Of a stretch of 64,000 nt of DNA, positions 1 through 7,954 are shown in pieces. Source of the stretch: Streptomyces resistomycificus (lineage in GTDB: Bacteria; Actinomycetota; Actinomycetes; Streptomycetales; Streptomycetaceae). A program made the position numbers and the translations under genes. Position 1 is the stretch's first letter. Every line of letters starts with the position of its first letter. The notes beneath the pieces were generated by a model that saw nothing but the letters and a program-made list of their open reading frames with translations, did no database searches and was not told the origin of the DNA. The DNA lies in NCBI RefSeq assembly GCF_001514265.1, contig NZ_KQ948999.1, forward strand, positions 225,646 to 289,645. The letters are read 5' to 3'.

Positions 1-285
1 CGGCAGGTTGGTGGACTTCGCGTAAACCCGGAGACCGGGCTTGGAGATCCGCTTGATGCCCGCGATGGAGCGCTCACGGTTGGGGCCGAACTTCAGCTCC
101 AGGACGAGGTTCTTGCCGACCTCGGCGTCCTCGACCTTCCAGCCCGTGATGAAGCCCTCCTGCTGGAGGATCTCCGCGATGTGAGACTTGATCTTCGATG
201 CCGGCATCGTCACGGAGTCGTGGTATGCCGAGTTCGCGTTCCGCAGACGCGTAAGCATGTCTGCGATCGGATCAGTCATGGTCAT
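1..285 (-). CDS. rpsH: 30S ribosomal protein S8 (C-terminus cut by window edge)
   Basis: S8 binds the central domain of 16S rRNA and is an early assembly protein of the small subunit. The first 95 codons are present, starting MTMTDPIADMLTRLRNAN, and reading runs off the left edge; the family is about 132 residues long. Two in-frame ATGs lie six bases apart (285 and 279); I chose the upstream one. It is preceded on the minus strand by rpsZ, with a 213-bp spacer in which I see no gene, so it is a downstream member of the spc operon. In E. coli S8 is the autogenous repressor of spc; nothing here shows whether that holds. Confidence 0.97.
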   Translation of the reverse strand, partial: MTMTDPIADMLTRLRNANSAYHDSVTMPASKIKSHIAEILQQEGFITGWKVEDAEVGKNLVLELKFGPNRERSIAGIKRISKPGLRVYAKSTNLP

Positions 286-498
286 GAATTGGCCTTCGGC
301 CTCTCTCGCCGGGGTTTCCTGGTGCGCCATCCCTCTCCCCGATCCGAGACGGGACGGGTGCGGCGCGGTGGACCTACGGCGTAGTAAGTCGTACGGGCGG
401 CAGTCAGGCGCCCAACCCTCCAAGCCTAAGCCATGGAGAGGAGGGCACCTGACACGCCCATTGCTTACCGAGAGCCCTGGGTATCCCTAAAAGGGGGA

Positions 499-684
499 TT
501 ACCAGGAGCTCTTGGTCACGCCCGGCAGCTCGCCACGGTGAGCCATCTCACGAAGGCACACGCGGCACAGGCCGAACTTGCGGTACACGGAGTGGGGACG
601 GCCGCAGCGCTGGCAGCGCGTGTAGCCACGCACGCCGAACTTGGGCTTGCGAGCAGCCTTCGCGATCAGAGCCTTCTTCGCCAT
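499..684 (-). CDS. rpsZ: 30S ribosomal protein S14, zinc-binding type (type Z)
   Basis: A 61-residue S14 of the short zinc-ribbon class, with ligand cysteines at C24, C27, C40 and C43 (CQRC and CRVC). It belongs to the head of the 30S subunit. I chose the ATG at 684 (MAKKALIAK) because an AAGGAGG Shine-Dalgarno sequence, lying in the 3' end of rplE, is about ten bases upstream; the longer reading from 693 would start at a GTG overlapping rplE. Streptomyces often also carry a Zn-free S14 paralogue under Zur control elsewhere; this operon copy is the zinc-bound form. Confidence 0.97.
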   Translation of the reverse strand: MAKKALIAKAARKPKFGVRGYTRCQRCGRPHSVYRKFGLCRVCLREMAHRGELPGVTKSSW

Positions 685-689
685 CTCGC

Positions 690-1247
690 TCACGCCTCCT
701 TGAAGGGGAAGCCGAGGTGACGAAGGAGCGCGCGGCCCTCAGCGTCGTTGGTCGCCGTGGTCACCACGGTGATGTCCATACCCCGGGTGCGGTCGATCTT
801 GTCCTGGTCGATCTCGTGGAACATGACCTGCTCCGTGAGACCGAAGGTGTAGTTGCCACGGCCGTCGAACTGCTTGGGGGACAGGCCGCGGAAGTCGCGG
901 ATGCGCGGCAGCGCGAGCGACAGGGTGCGGTCCAGGAACTCCCACATGCGGTCGCCACGAAGCGTGACGTGGGCACCGATCGGCTGGCCCTCACGCAGCT
1001 TGAACTGCGCGATGGACTTACGGGCCTTGGTGACGGCCGGCTTCTGACCGGTGATCGTGGTGAGGTCCTTGATGGCACCCTCGATCAGCTTGGAGTCGCG
1101 GGCGGCGTCGCCCACACCCATGTTGACCACGATCTTGACGAGGCCGGGGATCTGCATGACGTTCTCGTACTTGAACTCGTCACGCAGCTTGCCCGCGATC
1201 TCCTCGCGGTACTTCGTCTTCAGACGCGGAGTGGTGGTGGTAGCCAT
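690..1247 (-). CDS. rplE: 50S ribosomal protein L5
   Basis: This is a full-length L5 of 185 residues, beginning MATTTTPRLKTKYREEIAG. L5 binds 5S rRNA with L18 and forms part of the central protuberance and bridge B1b. Its ATG overlaps the rplX stop by one base (TGATG), which implies translational coupling inside the spc operon. Sequence is typical of actinobacteria with no truncation. Confidence 0.98.
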   Translation of the reverse strand: MATTTTPRLKTKYREEIAGKLRDEFKYENVMQIPGLVKIVVNMGVGDAARDSKLIEGAIKDLTTITGQKPAVTKARKSIAQFKLREGQPIGAHVTLRGDRMWEFLDRTLSLALPRIRDFRGLSPKQFDGRGNYTFGLTEQVMFHEIDQDKIDRTRGMDITVVTTATNDAEGRALLRHLGFPFKEA

Positions 1248-1570
1248 CAGATGTCCTCACCCGTCCGCTTGGCAACGCGGATCTTGTTGCCCTCGTCGTC
1301 GAAGCGGTAACCGACACGCGTGACGACCTTGTTGCCGTCCTTCTCCACGACGAGCTGAACGTTGCTCACGTGAATCGGGGCCTCGGTCGTGACGATGCCA
1401 CCGGCCTGCGAACCCTTGGCGGTCGGGCCGGCCTTGGTGTGCTTCTTGACCCGGTTGACACCCTCGACCAGGACGCGGTCCTCGCGGGGGAAGGCCGCGA
1501 TGACCTTGCCCTGCTTGCCCTTGTCCTTACCGGTGATGACCTGGACCAGGTCGCCCTTCTTGATCTTCAT
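1247..1570 (-). CDS. rplX: 50S ribosomal protein L24
   Basis: A 107-residue L24 with the N-terminal KOW motif (MKIKKGDLVQVITGKDKGKQG) that contacts 23S rRNA; it is one of the initiators of 50S assembly. It lies two bases downstream of rplN and overlaps rplE by one base, so it is tightly coupled in the spc operon. Confidence 0.98.
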   Translation of the reverse strand: MKIKKGDLVQVITGKDKGKQGKVIAAFPREDRVLVEGVNRVKKHTKAGPTAKGSQAGGIVTTEAPIHVSNVQLVVEKDGNKVVTRVGYRFDDEGNKIRVAKRTGEDI

Positions 1571-1572
1571 GC

Positions 1573-1941
1573 TTACAGCACCTCCGGCGCGAGCGAGATG
1601 ATCTTCATGAACTTCTTCTCGCGCAGCTCACGGCCGACAGGGCCGAAGATACGGGTGCCGCGAGGGTCGCCGTCGTTCTTCAGAATGACGGCGGCGTTCT
1701 CGTCGAAGCGGATGTACGAGCCGTCCGGACGGCGGCGCTCCTTGACGGTGCGAACGATGACCGCCTTGACGACGTCACCCTTCTTCACGTTGCCACCGGG
1801 GATCGCGTCCTTGACGGTGGCGACGATGACGTCACCGATGCCCGCGTAGCGGCGACCGGAGCCACCGAGCACACGGATGCAAAGGATCTCCTTCGCACCA
1901 GTGTTGTCGGCGACACGCAGTCGCGACTCCTGCTGGATCAC
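1573..1941 (-). CDS. rplN: 50S ribosomal protein L14
   Basis: A 122-residue L14, starting MIQQESRLRVADNTGAKE, the normal length and the family signature. L14 sits at the subunit interface (bridge B8) and is the usual first gene of the bacterial spc operon. Here it is separated from rpsQ by 97 bp holding a strong hairpin (1970-1998), consistent with an S10/spc operon boundary or a processing site. Confidence 0.98.
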   Translation of the reverse strand: MIQQESRLRVADNTGAKEILCIRVLGGSGRRYAGIGDVIVATVKDAIPGGNVKKGDVVKAVIVRTVKERRRPDGSYIRFDENAAVILKNDGDPRGTRIFGPVGRELREKKFMKIISLAPEVL

Positions 1942-1969
1942 GTCTATCTCCTGTTTGTCTGCCGGTTCC

Positions 1970-1998
1970 CCGGGAGCCGCTCAGCGAGCGGCTCCCGG
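1970..1998 (-). terminator. GC-rich hairpin at the rpsQ-rplN junction
   Basis: A perfect 13-bp inverted repeat (1970-1982 with 1986-1998) with a three-base loop sits in the 97-bp gap between rpsQ and rplN, the classical S10/spc boundary. There is no U-tract on the transcript side, so it may be an RNA-processing or partial-termination element rather than a full terminator. Confidence 0.6.
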
Positions 1999-2038
1999 AG
2001 CCTGGCGGAACTGTCCTGCGAGTTTGCCCGCAGGAGAT

Positions 2039-2326
2039 TTACTTGGCCTTCTCGAGGATCTCGACGACGCGCCAGCGCTTCGTGGCGGACAGCGGACGCG
2101 TCTCCATGAGGAGGACGCGGTCGCCGACGCCGGCGGCGTTCTGCTCGTCGTGGGCCTTGAGCTTGTTCGTACGACGGATGACCTTGCCGTACAGCGCGTG
2201 CTTCACGCGGTCCTCGACGGCGACGACGACGGTCTTGTCCATCTTGTCGCTGACGACCAGACCCTCACGGGTCTTACGGAAGCCGCGCGCGGCCTTCGTC
2301 TCTTCAGTCACGTTGCTCTCGCTCAT
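2039..2326 (-). CDS. rpsQ: 30S ribosomal protein S17
   Basis: A 95-residue S17 with the OB-fold core GLVVSDKMDKTVVVAVEDRVKH, preceded by a short acidic N-terminal extension (MSESNVTEETKAARG). It binds helix 11 of 16S rRNA early in assembly. Its start codon overlaps the rpmC stop by one base. It is the last gene before the junction hairpin, as in the standard S10 operon. Confidence 0.98.
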   Translation of the reverse strand: MSESNVTEETKAARGFRKTREGLVVSDKMDKTVVVAVEDRVKHALYGKVIRRTNKLKAHDEQNAAGVGDRVLLMETRPLSATKRWRVVEILEKAK

Positions 2327-2550
2327 CAGGCGCTCTCCACCGTCTCGATGCCCAGCTCGCGCTCACGCATCAGGGTGTAGATCCGCGCGATGTCCTTACG
2401 GACGGCCTTGAGCCGACCGTGGTTCTCGAGCTGACCCGTCGCCGCCTGGAAGCGGAGGTTGAACAGCTCTTCCTTGGCTTCGCGAAGCTTCGCCAGAAGC
2501 TCCTCGTCACCCAGTTCGCGCAGCTCGGACGCCTTGGTACCGGCCGACAT
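2326..2550 (-). CDS. rpmC: 50S ribosomal protein L29
   Basis: A 74-residue L29 starting MSAGTKASELREL. L29 is a two-helix protein near the polypeptide exit tunnel and part of the docking site for trigger factor and SRP. The ATG at 2550 overlaps the rplP stop (TGATG); a GTG one codon upstream is possible but would fall inside rplP. It is slightly longer than the E. coli protein, which is normal for Streptomyces. Confidence 0.97.
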   Translation of the reverse strand: MSAGTKASELRELGDEELLAKLREAKEELFNLRFQAATGQLENHGRLKAVRKDIARIYTLMRERELGIETVESA

Positions 2551-2969
2551 CACGCTTCACCTGCCTCGCGCTTGACGATCCGGCACTTCATCGGCAGCTT
2601 GTGAGCGGCGCGAGTCAGGGCCTCACGGGCGATCTTCTCGTTGGGGTAGGACAGCTCGAACATGACCCGTCCCGGGTGCACGTTCGCGATCCACCACTCC
2701 GGCGAACCCTTACCGGAACCCATGCGGGTCTCGGCAGGCTTCTTCGTGAGCGGGCGGTCCGGGTAGATGTTGATCCAGACCTTGCCGCCACGCTTGATGT
2801 GGCGGGTCATCGCGATACGAGCCGCCTCGATCTGGCGGTTGGTCACGTACGCCGGCGTGAGGGCCTGAATGCCGTACTCGCCGAACGCGACCGTCGTACC
2901 ACCCTTGGCCTGACCGCGGCGCTTGGGGTGGTGCTGCTTGCGGTGCTTGACCCGTCGGGGGATCAGCAT
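2550..2969 (-). CDS. rplP: 50S ribosomal protein L16
   Basis: A 139-residue L16 (MLIPRRVKHRKQHHPKRRGQAKGG) with the basic N-terminus typical of the family. L16 lies beside the A site and is needed for peptidyl transferase activity. It follows rpsC by five bases and overlaps rpmC by one base. Confidence 0.98.
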   Translation of the reverse strand: MLIPRRVKHRKQHHPKRRGQAKGGTTVAFGEYGIQALTPAYVTNRQIEAARIAMTRHIKRGGKVWINIYPDRPLTKKPAETRMGSGKGSPEWWIANVHPGRVMFELSYPNEKIAREALTRAAHKLPMKCRIVKREAGEA

Positions 2970-2974
2970 TTCGG

Positions 2975-3802
2975 TCAGGCCTCCGTTCCGGTGCTCTCAG
3001 CCGGAGCGGCGGCGGCGGGAGCCTCGGCCTTGGGGGCCTCGGCGCCTGCAGCCTGCTGCGGCTTGCGACCGCGCCGCTCGCCACCACGGCCACCACGGGC
3101 CGGGCGGTCGGCACCGCCACCGCGGGCCGGGCGGTTACCCGCACGGGCGGCAGCGTTCTCAGCGCGGACCTCGGCGATGTTCTTGACATCGCCCTTGTAG
3201 ATCCAGACCTTCACACCGATGCGGCCGAAGGTCGTCTTGGCCTCGAAGAAGCCGTAGTCCACGTTCGCGCGGAGCGTGTGCAGGGGCACACGGCCCTCGC
3301 GGTAGAACTCCGAGCGGGACATCTCGGCGCCACCGAGGCGGCCACCGCACTGGATCTTGATGCCCTTGGCGCCGGCCTTCATCGCCGACTGCATGCTCTT
3401 ACGCATGGCGCGGCGGAAGGAGACGCGGGAGGAGAGCTGCTCGGCGACGGCCTGGGCAACCAGCTGAGCGTCGGTCTCGGGGTTCTTGACCTCGAGGATG
3501 TTCAGCTGGACCTGCTTGCCCGTGAGCTTCTCGAGGTCACCGCGGATGCGGTCGGCCTCGGCGCCACGGCGGCCGATCACGATGCCCGGACGCGCGGTGT
3601 GGATGTCCACACGGACGCGGTCACGGGTGCGCTCGATCTCGACCTTCGAGATGCCGGCGCGCTCCATGCCGGACGTCATCATCCGACGGATGGCGACGTC
3701 TTCCTTGACGTAGTCCTTGTACAGCTTGTCGGCGTACCACCGGGACTTGAAGTCCGTCGTGACACCGAGCCGGAACCCATGCGGGTTAACCTTCTGGCCC
3801 AT
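2975..3802 (-). CDS. rpsC: 30S ribosomal protein S3
   Basis: A 275-residue S3 starting MGQKVNPHGFRLGVTTDFKSRWY. It has an N-terminal domain, a KH RNA-binding domain (about residues 40-110) and the C-terminal S3 domain, followed by a tail of about 60 residues rich in Arg, Gly and Ala with RGG-like blocks. S3 lines the mRNA entry channel. An open frame continues far upstream through rplV and rpsS, but that part has no family similarity; the ATG at 3802 overlaps the rplV stop by one base and is the real start. Confidence 0.97.
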   Translation of the reverse strand: MGQKVNPHGFRLGVTTDFKSRWYADKLYKDYVKEDVAIRRMMTSGMERAGISKVEIERTRDRVRVDIHTARPGIVIGRRGAEADRIRGDLEKLTGKQVQLNILEVKNPETDAQLVAQAVAEQLSSRVSFRRAMRKSMQSAMKAGAKGIKIQCGGRLGGAEMSRSEFYREGRVPLHTLRANVDYGFFEAKTTFGRIGVKVWIYKGDVKNIAEVRAENAAARAGNRPARGGGADRPARGGRGGERRGRKPQQAAGAEAPKAEAPAAAAPAESTGTEA

Positions 3803-4149
3803 TACCGGGTTCCTTCCTTGCTGCTGACGACCACGGTGATGTGGCTGGTCCGCTTGCGGATCCGGTAGGCACGGCCCTGGGCGCGCGGCCGGAACCGCTT
3901 CAGGGTCGGACCCTCGTCGACGTAGGCCTCCGAGATGAAGAGGCTGTCGGCGTCGGTGTGGTCGTAGTTGTGCGCGGCGTTGGCAATGGCGCTGTCCAGC
4001 ACCTTGCCGACCGGCACGCTCGCGGCCTGCGGGGCGAAACGCAGGACCGCCTGAGCCTCCGTGGCGTCCATGCCACGGATAAGGTCCACCACTCGGCGGG
4101 CCTTCATGGGCGTGACGCGGATGTACCGCGCCTGGGCCCTGGCTTCCAT
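3802..4149 (-). CDS. rplV: 50S ribosomal protein L22
   Basis: L22 of 115 residues (MEARAQARYIRVTPMKARRVVD); its long beta-hairpin lines the exit tunnel, and changes there give macrolide resistance. I chose the ATG at 4149 because GGAAGG stands six bases upstream. Two further in-frame ATGs at 4179 and 4173 would give a longer N-terminus (MTMTDTGRTT...), which some annotations use. It overlaps rpsC by one base. Confidence 0.95.
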   Translation of the reverse strand: MEARAQARYIRVTPMKARRVVDLIRGMDATEAQAVLRFAPQAASVPVGKVLDSAIANAAHNYDHTDADSLFISEAYVDEGPTLKRFRPRAQGRAYRIRKRTSHITVVVSSKEGTR

Positions 4150-4191
4150 GGTTGTCCTTCCAGTGTCTGTCATGGTCATTCCACCCCGCGG

Positions 4192-4473
4192 TTAGCGGCG
4201 CTTCGACTTCCGGTCGTCCTTGACGTGACCCCGGAAGGTGCGCGTCGGCGAGAACTCGCCGAGCTTGTGGCCGACCATCGACTCGGTGACAAACACCGGA
4301 ATGTGGGTCTTGCCGTTGTGCACCGCGAGCGTGTGGCCGAGCATGGCCGGCACGATCATGGAGCGACGGGACCAGGTCTTGATGACGTTCTTGGTGCCGG
4401 CTTCGTTCTGGGCGTCCACCTTCTTGATCAGGTGGTCGTCGACGAAGGGCCCCTTCTTGAGACTGCGCGGCAT
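4192..4473 (-). CDS. rpsS: 30S ribosomal protein S19
   Basis: A 93-residue S19 starting MPRSLKKGPFVDDHLIKKV, with the conserved core GHKLGEFSPTRTFRGH. It sits in the 30S head and forms inter-subunit bridges with L5. It lies between rplB and rplV in the standard S10 operon order. Confidence 0.98.
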   Translation of the reverse strand: MPRSLKKGPFVDDHLIKKVDAQNEAGTKNVIKTWSRRSMIVPAMLGHTLAVHNGKTHIPVFVTESMVGHKLGEFSPTRTFRGHVKDDRKSKRR

Positions 4474-4485
4474 CTAAACCCGCTC

Positions 4486-5322
4486 CTAGCGCTTCTTGTT
4501 CGTCTTGCGGCGGCGGACGATGTACTTGTTCGAAGCCTTCTTCGGCGAACGAGTACGACCCTCCTTCTGACCCCACGGGGAGACCGGGTGGCGACCACCG
4601 GAGGTCTTGCCCTCACCACCACCGTGCGGGTGGTCAACCGGGTTCATCGCCACACCGCGAACGGTCGGACGGACGCCCAGCCAGCGCTTACGGCCGGCCT
4701 TGCCCCAGTTGATGTTGCTCTGCTCGGCGTTGCCGACCTCGCCGACCGTGGCGCGGCAGCGCTGGTCGACCAGGCGGATCTCACCGGAGGGCATGCGGAG
4801 GTGGGCCATGGTGCCCTCCTTCGCGAGCAGCTGCACCGAGGCACCGGCGGAGCGGGCGAACTTGGCGCCGCCACCGGGACGGATCTCGATCGCGTGGATC
4901 GTGGTACCGACCGGGATGTTGCGGAGGGCCAGGTTGTTGCCCGGCTTGATGTCGGCCCCGGGACCGTTCTCGACGCGGTCACCCTGCTGCAGGTTGCGCG
5001 GGGCGAGGATGTAGCGCTTCTCGCCGTCGGCGTAGTGCAGCAGCGCGATGCGCGCGGTGCGGTTGGGGTCGTACTCGATGTGCGCGACCTTCGCCGGCAC
5101 GCCGTCCTTGTCGTGACGACGGAAGTCGATCACTCGGTAGGCGCGCTTGTGTCCGCCACCCTGGTGGCGAACGGTCACACGACCGGCGTTGTTACGGCCG
5201 CCCTTGCTGTGCAGCGGGCGGACCAGCGACTTCTCCGGCGTGGACCGCGTGACCTCGACGAAGTCGGCGACGCTCGAGCCACGACGGCCCGGCGTAGTCG
5301 GCTTGTACTTGCGGATTCCCAT
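4486..5322 (-). CDS. rplB: 50S ribosomal protein L2
   Basis: A full 278-residue L2 starting MGIRKYKPTTPGRRGSSVAD. The conserved block GVAMNPVDHPHGGGEG near residue 225 contains the histidine implicated in peptidyl transfer. L2 is among the most conserved 50S proteins and is needed for subunit association. No anomalies. Confidence 0.98.
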   Translation of the reverse strand: MGIRKYKPTTPGRRGSSVADFVEVTRSTPEKSLVRPLHSKGGRNNAGRVTVRHQGGGHKRAYRVIDFRRHDKDGVPAKVAHIEYDPNRTARIALLHYADGEKRYILAPRNLQQGDRVENGPGADIKPGNNLALRNIPVGTTIHAIEIRPGGGAKFARSAGASVQLLAKEGTMAHLRMPSGEIRLVDQRCRATVGEVGNAEQSNINWGKAGRKRWLGVRPTVRGVAMNPVDHPHGGGEGKTSGGRHPVSPWGQKEGRTRSPKKASNKYIVRRRKTNKKR

Positions 5323-5360
5323 TTCTCAGTCCTCGTCCGATATCGGACGATCCGACCCGC

Positions 5361-5780
5361 TTACGCGGTCGGACCGCCGAAGATGTCGATACGGTCGCCC
5401 TCAGCGAGGGTCACGATCGCTCGCTTGGAGCCGGCGCGCTGACCGAAGCCGGTCTTGGTGCGCTTGCGCTTGCCCTGGCGGTTGATCGTGTTGACCCCGG
5501 TGACCTTGACCGAGAAGACCGCCTGGACGGCCTGCTTGATCTGGGTCTTGTTGGCGCCCGGGGCGACGATGAACGTGTACTTGCCCTCGTCGAGAAGCGC
5601 GTAGCTCTTCTCGGACACGACCGGCTTGAGCAGGATGTCACGGTGGTCCGTGAACGACTTGCTCACCGGGGTGACGACGGTGTTCTTGCCCTCGGCCTCG
5701 TGGCGGCGCGCCTTGGCGACGCGCGCGACCTTCTTGGCCTTGGCAGCCTTCGAGGCGATGCTCGGGTGACGCGTAGCCAT
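5361..5780 (-). CDS. rplW: 50S ribosomal protein L23
   Basis: L23 sits at the exit-tunnel rim and docks trigger factor and SRP. The family core (DILLKPVVSEKSYALLDEGKY) begins near residue 48, after a basic Lys/Ala-rich N-terminal extension of about 45 residues (MATRHPSIASKAAKAKKVA). The protein is 139 residues, longer than the E. coli one (100). The ATG at 5780 overlaps the rplD stop by one base. Confidence 0.97.
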   Translation of the reverse strand: MATRHPSIASKAAKAKKVARVAKARRHEAEGKNTVVTPVSKSFTDHRDILLKPVVSEKSYALLDEGKYTFIVAPGANKTQIKQAVQAVFSVKVTGVNTINRQGKRKRTKTGFGQRAGSKRAIVTLAEGDRIDIFGGPTA

Positions 5781-6436
5781 CAGGCTTCGCTCCCTTCGGT
5801 GTCGGTGGCCTGCGGGCCGGACACGAAGGACTCGAAAGCGGCCTGGGTGAAGACCACGTCGTCGGAGACGATCACGTCGTACGTGTTCAGCTGGCCCGGC
5901 TCCAGGATGTGGACCTGGGGCAGGTTGCGGGCGGAGAGCCACGCGGCCTCGTCGGCGCGGTCGACGACCAGGAGCAGGTTCTTGCGCTCCGAGATCTTGC
6001 CGAACAGCGTCCGAGCGGCCTTCGTCGACGGGTTCTCACCCTCGATGACGCCGGAGACGACGTGGATGCGGTTGTGGCGGGCCCGGTCGGTGAGGGCGTG
6101 ACGCAGAGCGGCAGCCTTCATCTTCTTCGGGGTCCGCTGCGAGTAGTCACGCGGCTGCGGGCCGTGGACGACGCCACCACCGGCGAACTGCGGCGCACGG
6201 GTAGAACCCTGGCGCGCGCGGCCGGTGCCCTTCTGGCGGTACGGCTTCTTGCCGCCACCACGGACTTCACCGCGACGCTTGGTCTTGTGCGTGCCCTGAC
6301 GGGCAGCGGCGTTCTGCGCGACGACGACCTGGTGGATCAGCGGGATGCTGATCTTCTCCACGCCGAAGATCTCCGCGGGGAGCTCGACGCTTCCGGTCTT
6401 CTCGCCGGCAGGCGAAAGGATGTCAACAGTGCTCAT
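5780..6436 (-). CDS. rplD: 50S ribosomal protein L4
   Basis: A 218-residue L4 with the tunnel-loop region KPYRQKGTGRARQGSTRAPQ near residue 65. L4 lines the exit tunnel opposite L22 and in E. coli is the autogenous regulator of the S10 operon; whether that holds in Streptomyces cannot be told here. It is coupled to rplW by a one-base overlap and follows rplC by eight bases. Confidence 0.98.
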   Translation of the reverse strand: MSTVDILSPAGEKTGSVELPAEIFGVEKISIPLIHQVVVAQNAAARQGTHKTKRRGEVRGGGKKPYRQKGTGRARQGSTRAPQFAGGGVVHGPQPRDYSQRTPKKMKAAALRHALTDRARHNRIHVVSGVIEGENPSTKAARTLFGKISERKNLLLVVDRADEAAWLSARNLPQVHILEPGQLNTYDVIVSDDVVFTQAAFESFVSGPQATDTEGSEA

Positions 6437-6444
6437 CGGTTACC

Positions 6445-7089
6445 TCAGGCCCCCTTGGCCGCAGTGCGGACCAGGACGAGGCCGCCGTTCGGACCGGGAA
6501 CCGCGCCCTTGATGAGCAGCAGACCCTTCTCCGCGTCAACGGCGTGGACGGTCAGGTTCTGGGTGGTCACGCGCTCGTTGCCCATGCGACCCGCCATGCG
6601 GAGGCCCTTGAACACACGGCCCGGGGTGGCGCAGCCACCGATCGAACCGGGAGAGCGGTGCTTGCGCTGGGTGCCGTGACCGGCGCCGAGGCCCTTGAAG
6701 TTGTGACGCTTCATGACACCGGCGAAGCCCTTGCCCTTGCTCTTGCCGGTCACGTCGACCTTGATGCCGGCCTCGAACACCTCAGCGGTGATCTCCTGGC
6801 CGAGGGTGTACTCGCTGGCGTCAGCGGTACGGATCTCGACGAGGTGGCGGCGGGGAGTGACGTCGGCCTTGGCGAAGTGGCCCTTGAGGGGCTTGTTCAC
6901 CTTGCGCGGGTCGATCTCGCCGAAGGCGATCTGGACCGACTCGTAACCGTCGGCGTCGTTCGTGCGGACCTGGGTCACGACGTTCGGGCCGGCCTTGACG
7001 ACGGTGACCGGAACAACACGGTTGTTCTCGTCCCACACCTGCGTCATGCCGAGCTTCTCGCCCAGGATGCCCTTGATCTGCTTAGCCAT
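6445..7089 (-). CDS. rplC: 50S ribosomal protein L3
   Basis: A 214-residue L3 starting MAKQIKGILGEKLGMTQVWDENN, with the conserved loop GAGHGTQRKHRSPGSIGG whose tip reaches the peptidyl transferase centre. It is an assembly initiator of the 50S subunit. Second gene of the S10 operon, 17 bases downstream of rpsJ. Confidence 0.98.
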   Translation of the reverse strand: MAKQIKGILGEKLGMTQVWDENNRVVPVTVVKAGPNVVTQVRTNDADGYESVQIAFGEIDPRKVNKPLKGHFAKADVTPRRHLVEIRTADASEYTLGQEITAEVFEAGIKVDVTGKSKGKGFAGVMKRHNFKGLGAGHGTQRKHRSPGSIGGCATPGRVFKGLRMAGRMGNERVTTQNLTVHAVDAEKGLLLIKGAVPGPNGGLVLVRTAAKGA

Positions 7090-7106
7090 TCTCAGATCAC
7101 CGGCCT

Positions 7107-7415
7107 TCAGAGCTTGATCTCGATGTCGACACCGGCCGGGAGGTCGAGTCGCATCAGAGAGTCAACGGTCTTGGGGGTCGGGTCGAGAATGTCGATCAGG
7201 CGCTTGTGCGTGCGCATCTCGAAGTGCTCGCGCGAGTCCTTGTACTTGTGCGGCGACTTGATGACGCAGTACACGTTCTTCTCAGTGGGCAGCGGCACCG
7301 GGCCTGCGACCGACGCACCAGTGCGGGTCACCGTCTCGACGATCTTCTTCGCCGAGGAGTCGATGACCTCGTGGTCGTAGGCCTTGAGCCGGATGCGGAT
7401 CTTCTGTCCCGCCAT
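7107..7415 (-). CDS. rpsJ: 30S ribosomal protein S10 (NusE)
   Basis: A 102-residue S10 starting MAGQKIRIRLKAYDHEVIDSS. S10 is both a 30S head protein and the transcription antitermination factor NusE, which binds NusG and NusB and so links ribosomes to RNA polymerase. It is the first gene of the S10 operon. Upstream lies a leader with the hairpin element at 7478-7504 that is repeated before rpsL. Confidence 0.98.
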   Translation of the reverse strand: MAGQKIRIRLKAYDHEVIDSSAKKIVETVTRTGASVAGPVPLPTEKNVYCVIKSPHKYKDSREHFEMRTHKRLIDILDPTPKTVDSLMRLDLPAGVDIEIKL

Positions 7416-7477
7416 GGCTACTCAGTAGTCCTGTCTCTTCTAACGCTCTGGAACCAGATGGTCTGTTTACTTCGCTC

Positions 7478-7504
7478 CGCCGACCCACGCGGTCGGGTGT
7501 GTCG
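7478..7504 (-). promoter_or_regulatory. 27-bp leader element, copy 1 (rpsJ leader)
   Basis: These 27 bases are identical to 14916-14942 in the rpsL leader. Read on the transcript strand the element contains CCGACC, a five-base loop, then GGTCGG, a compact hairpin. It ends 62 bases before the rpsJ start. A second possible stem (GTGTCG with CGACAC, 7499-7504 and 7514-7519) overlaps it and could compete with it. A shared regulatory or processing signal is inferred. Confidence 0.7.
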
Positions 7505-7954
7505 CGCTCTCGCCGACACAGATGCCCCTTGTTCGAACATCCCTGCTGGGAAAGCACGGCCCTTCCGGAACCGCAAGCCGGGGACGAAAGGCCCACCGGG
7601 TGCCTGGCCGGCGCCGCACTGACACTTCCCGAAAGATTCCCGTACGTCCGCCCCAGCGCTGCCATCTGGCAGTTAGGGCGACGAGTACTGTGGGACTCGC
7701 TTCCGGTCCTCCCGGCGGGAGGCGCGCAGCATCAACACTCGACCGAGCAACTCCGACAGTCTGCCATATGGGGCAGGCGCCTGGCCAATCGAGCCGGAGA
7801 CAATACCCCGGGAGTGACGCAGGTCAAACCGATGGGGTCGTCGGCGGTGCCGGGATGGGGGCCGCGGAGCGCGCCTGTGTGGGACAACACACGTACCGAA
7901 GACCGGTCAGAACCGCCGGCACGCCCAGTGACGCGCCACCGTACGGGAGGCAGC
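7505..7954. other. Intergenic region upstream of the S10 operon
   Basis: About 450 bases between the rpsJ leader element and the acyltransferase stop hold no credible gene. Open frames here have no family features and poor third-position bias. The rpsJ promoter should lie in this stretch on the minus strand; I found no box pair good enough to place it. Confidence 0.5.

Noticed and set aside
2975..4576. A 533-residue reading of the rpsC frame
   Set aside because: The part above 3802 lies in the wrong frame of rplV and rpsS and has no similarity to S3; the true start is the ATG that overlaps the rplV stop.
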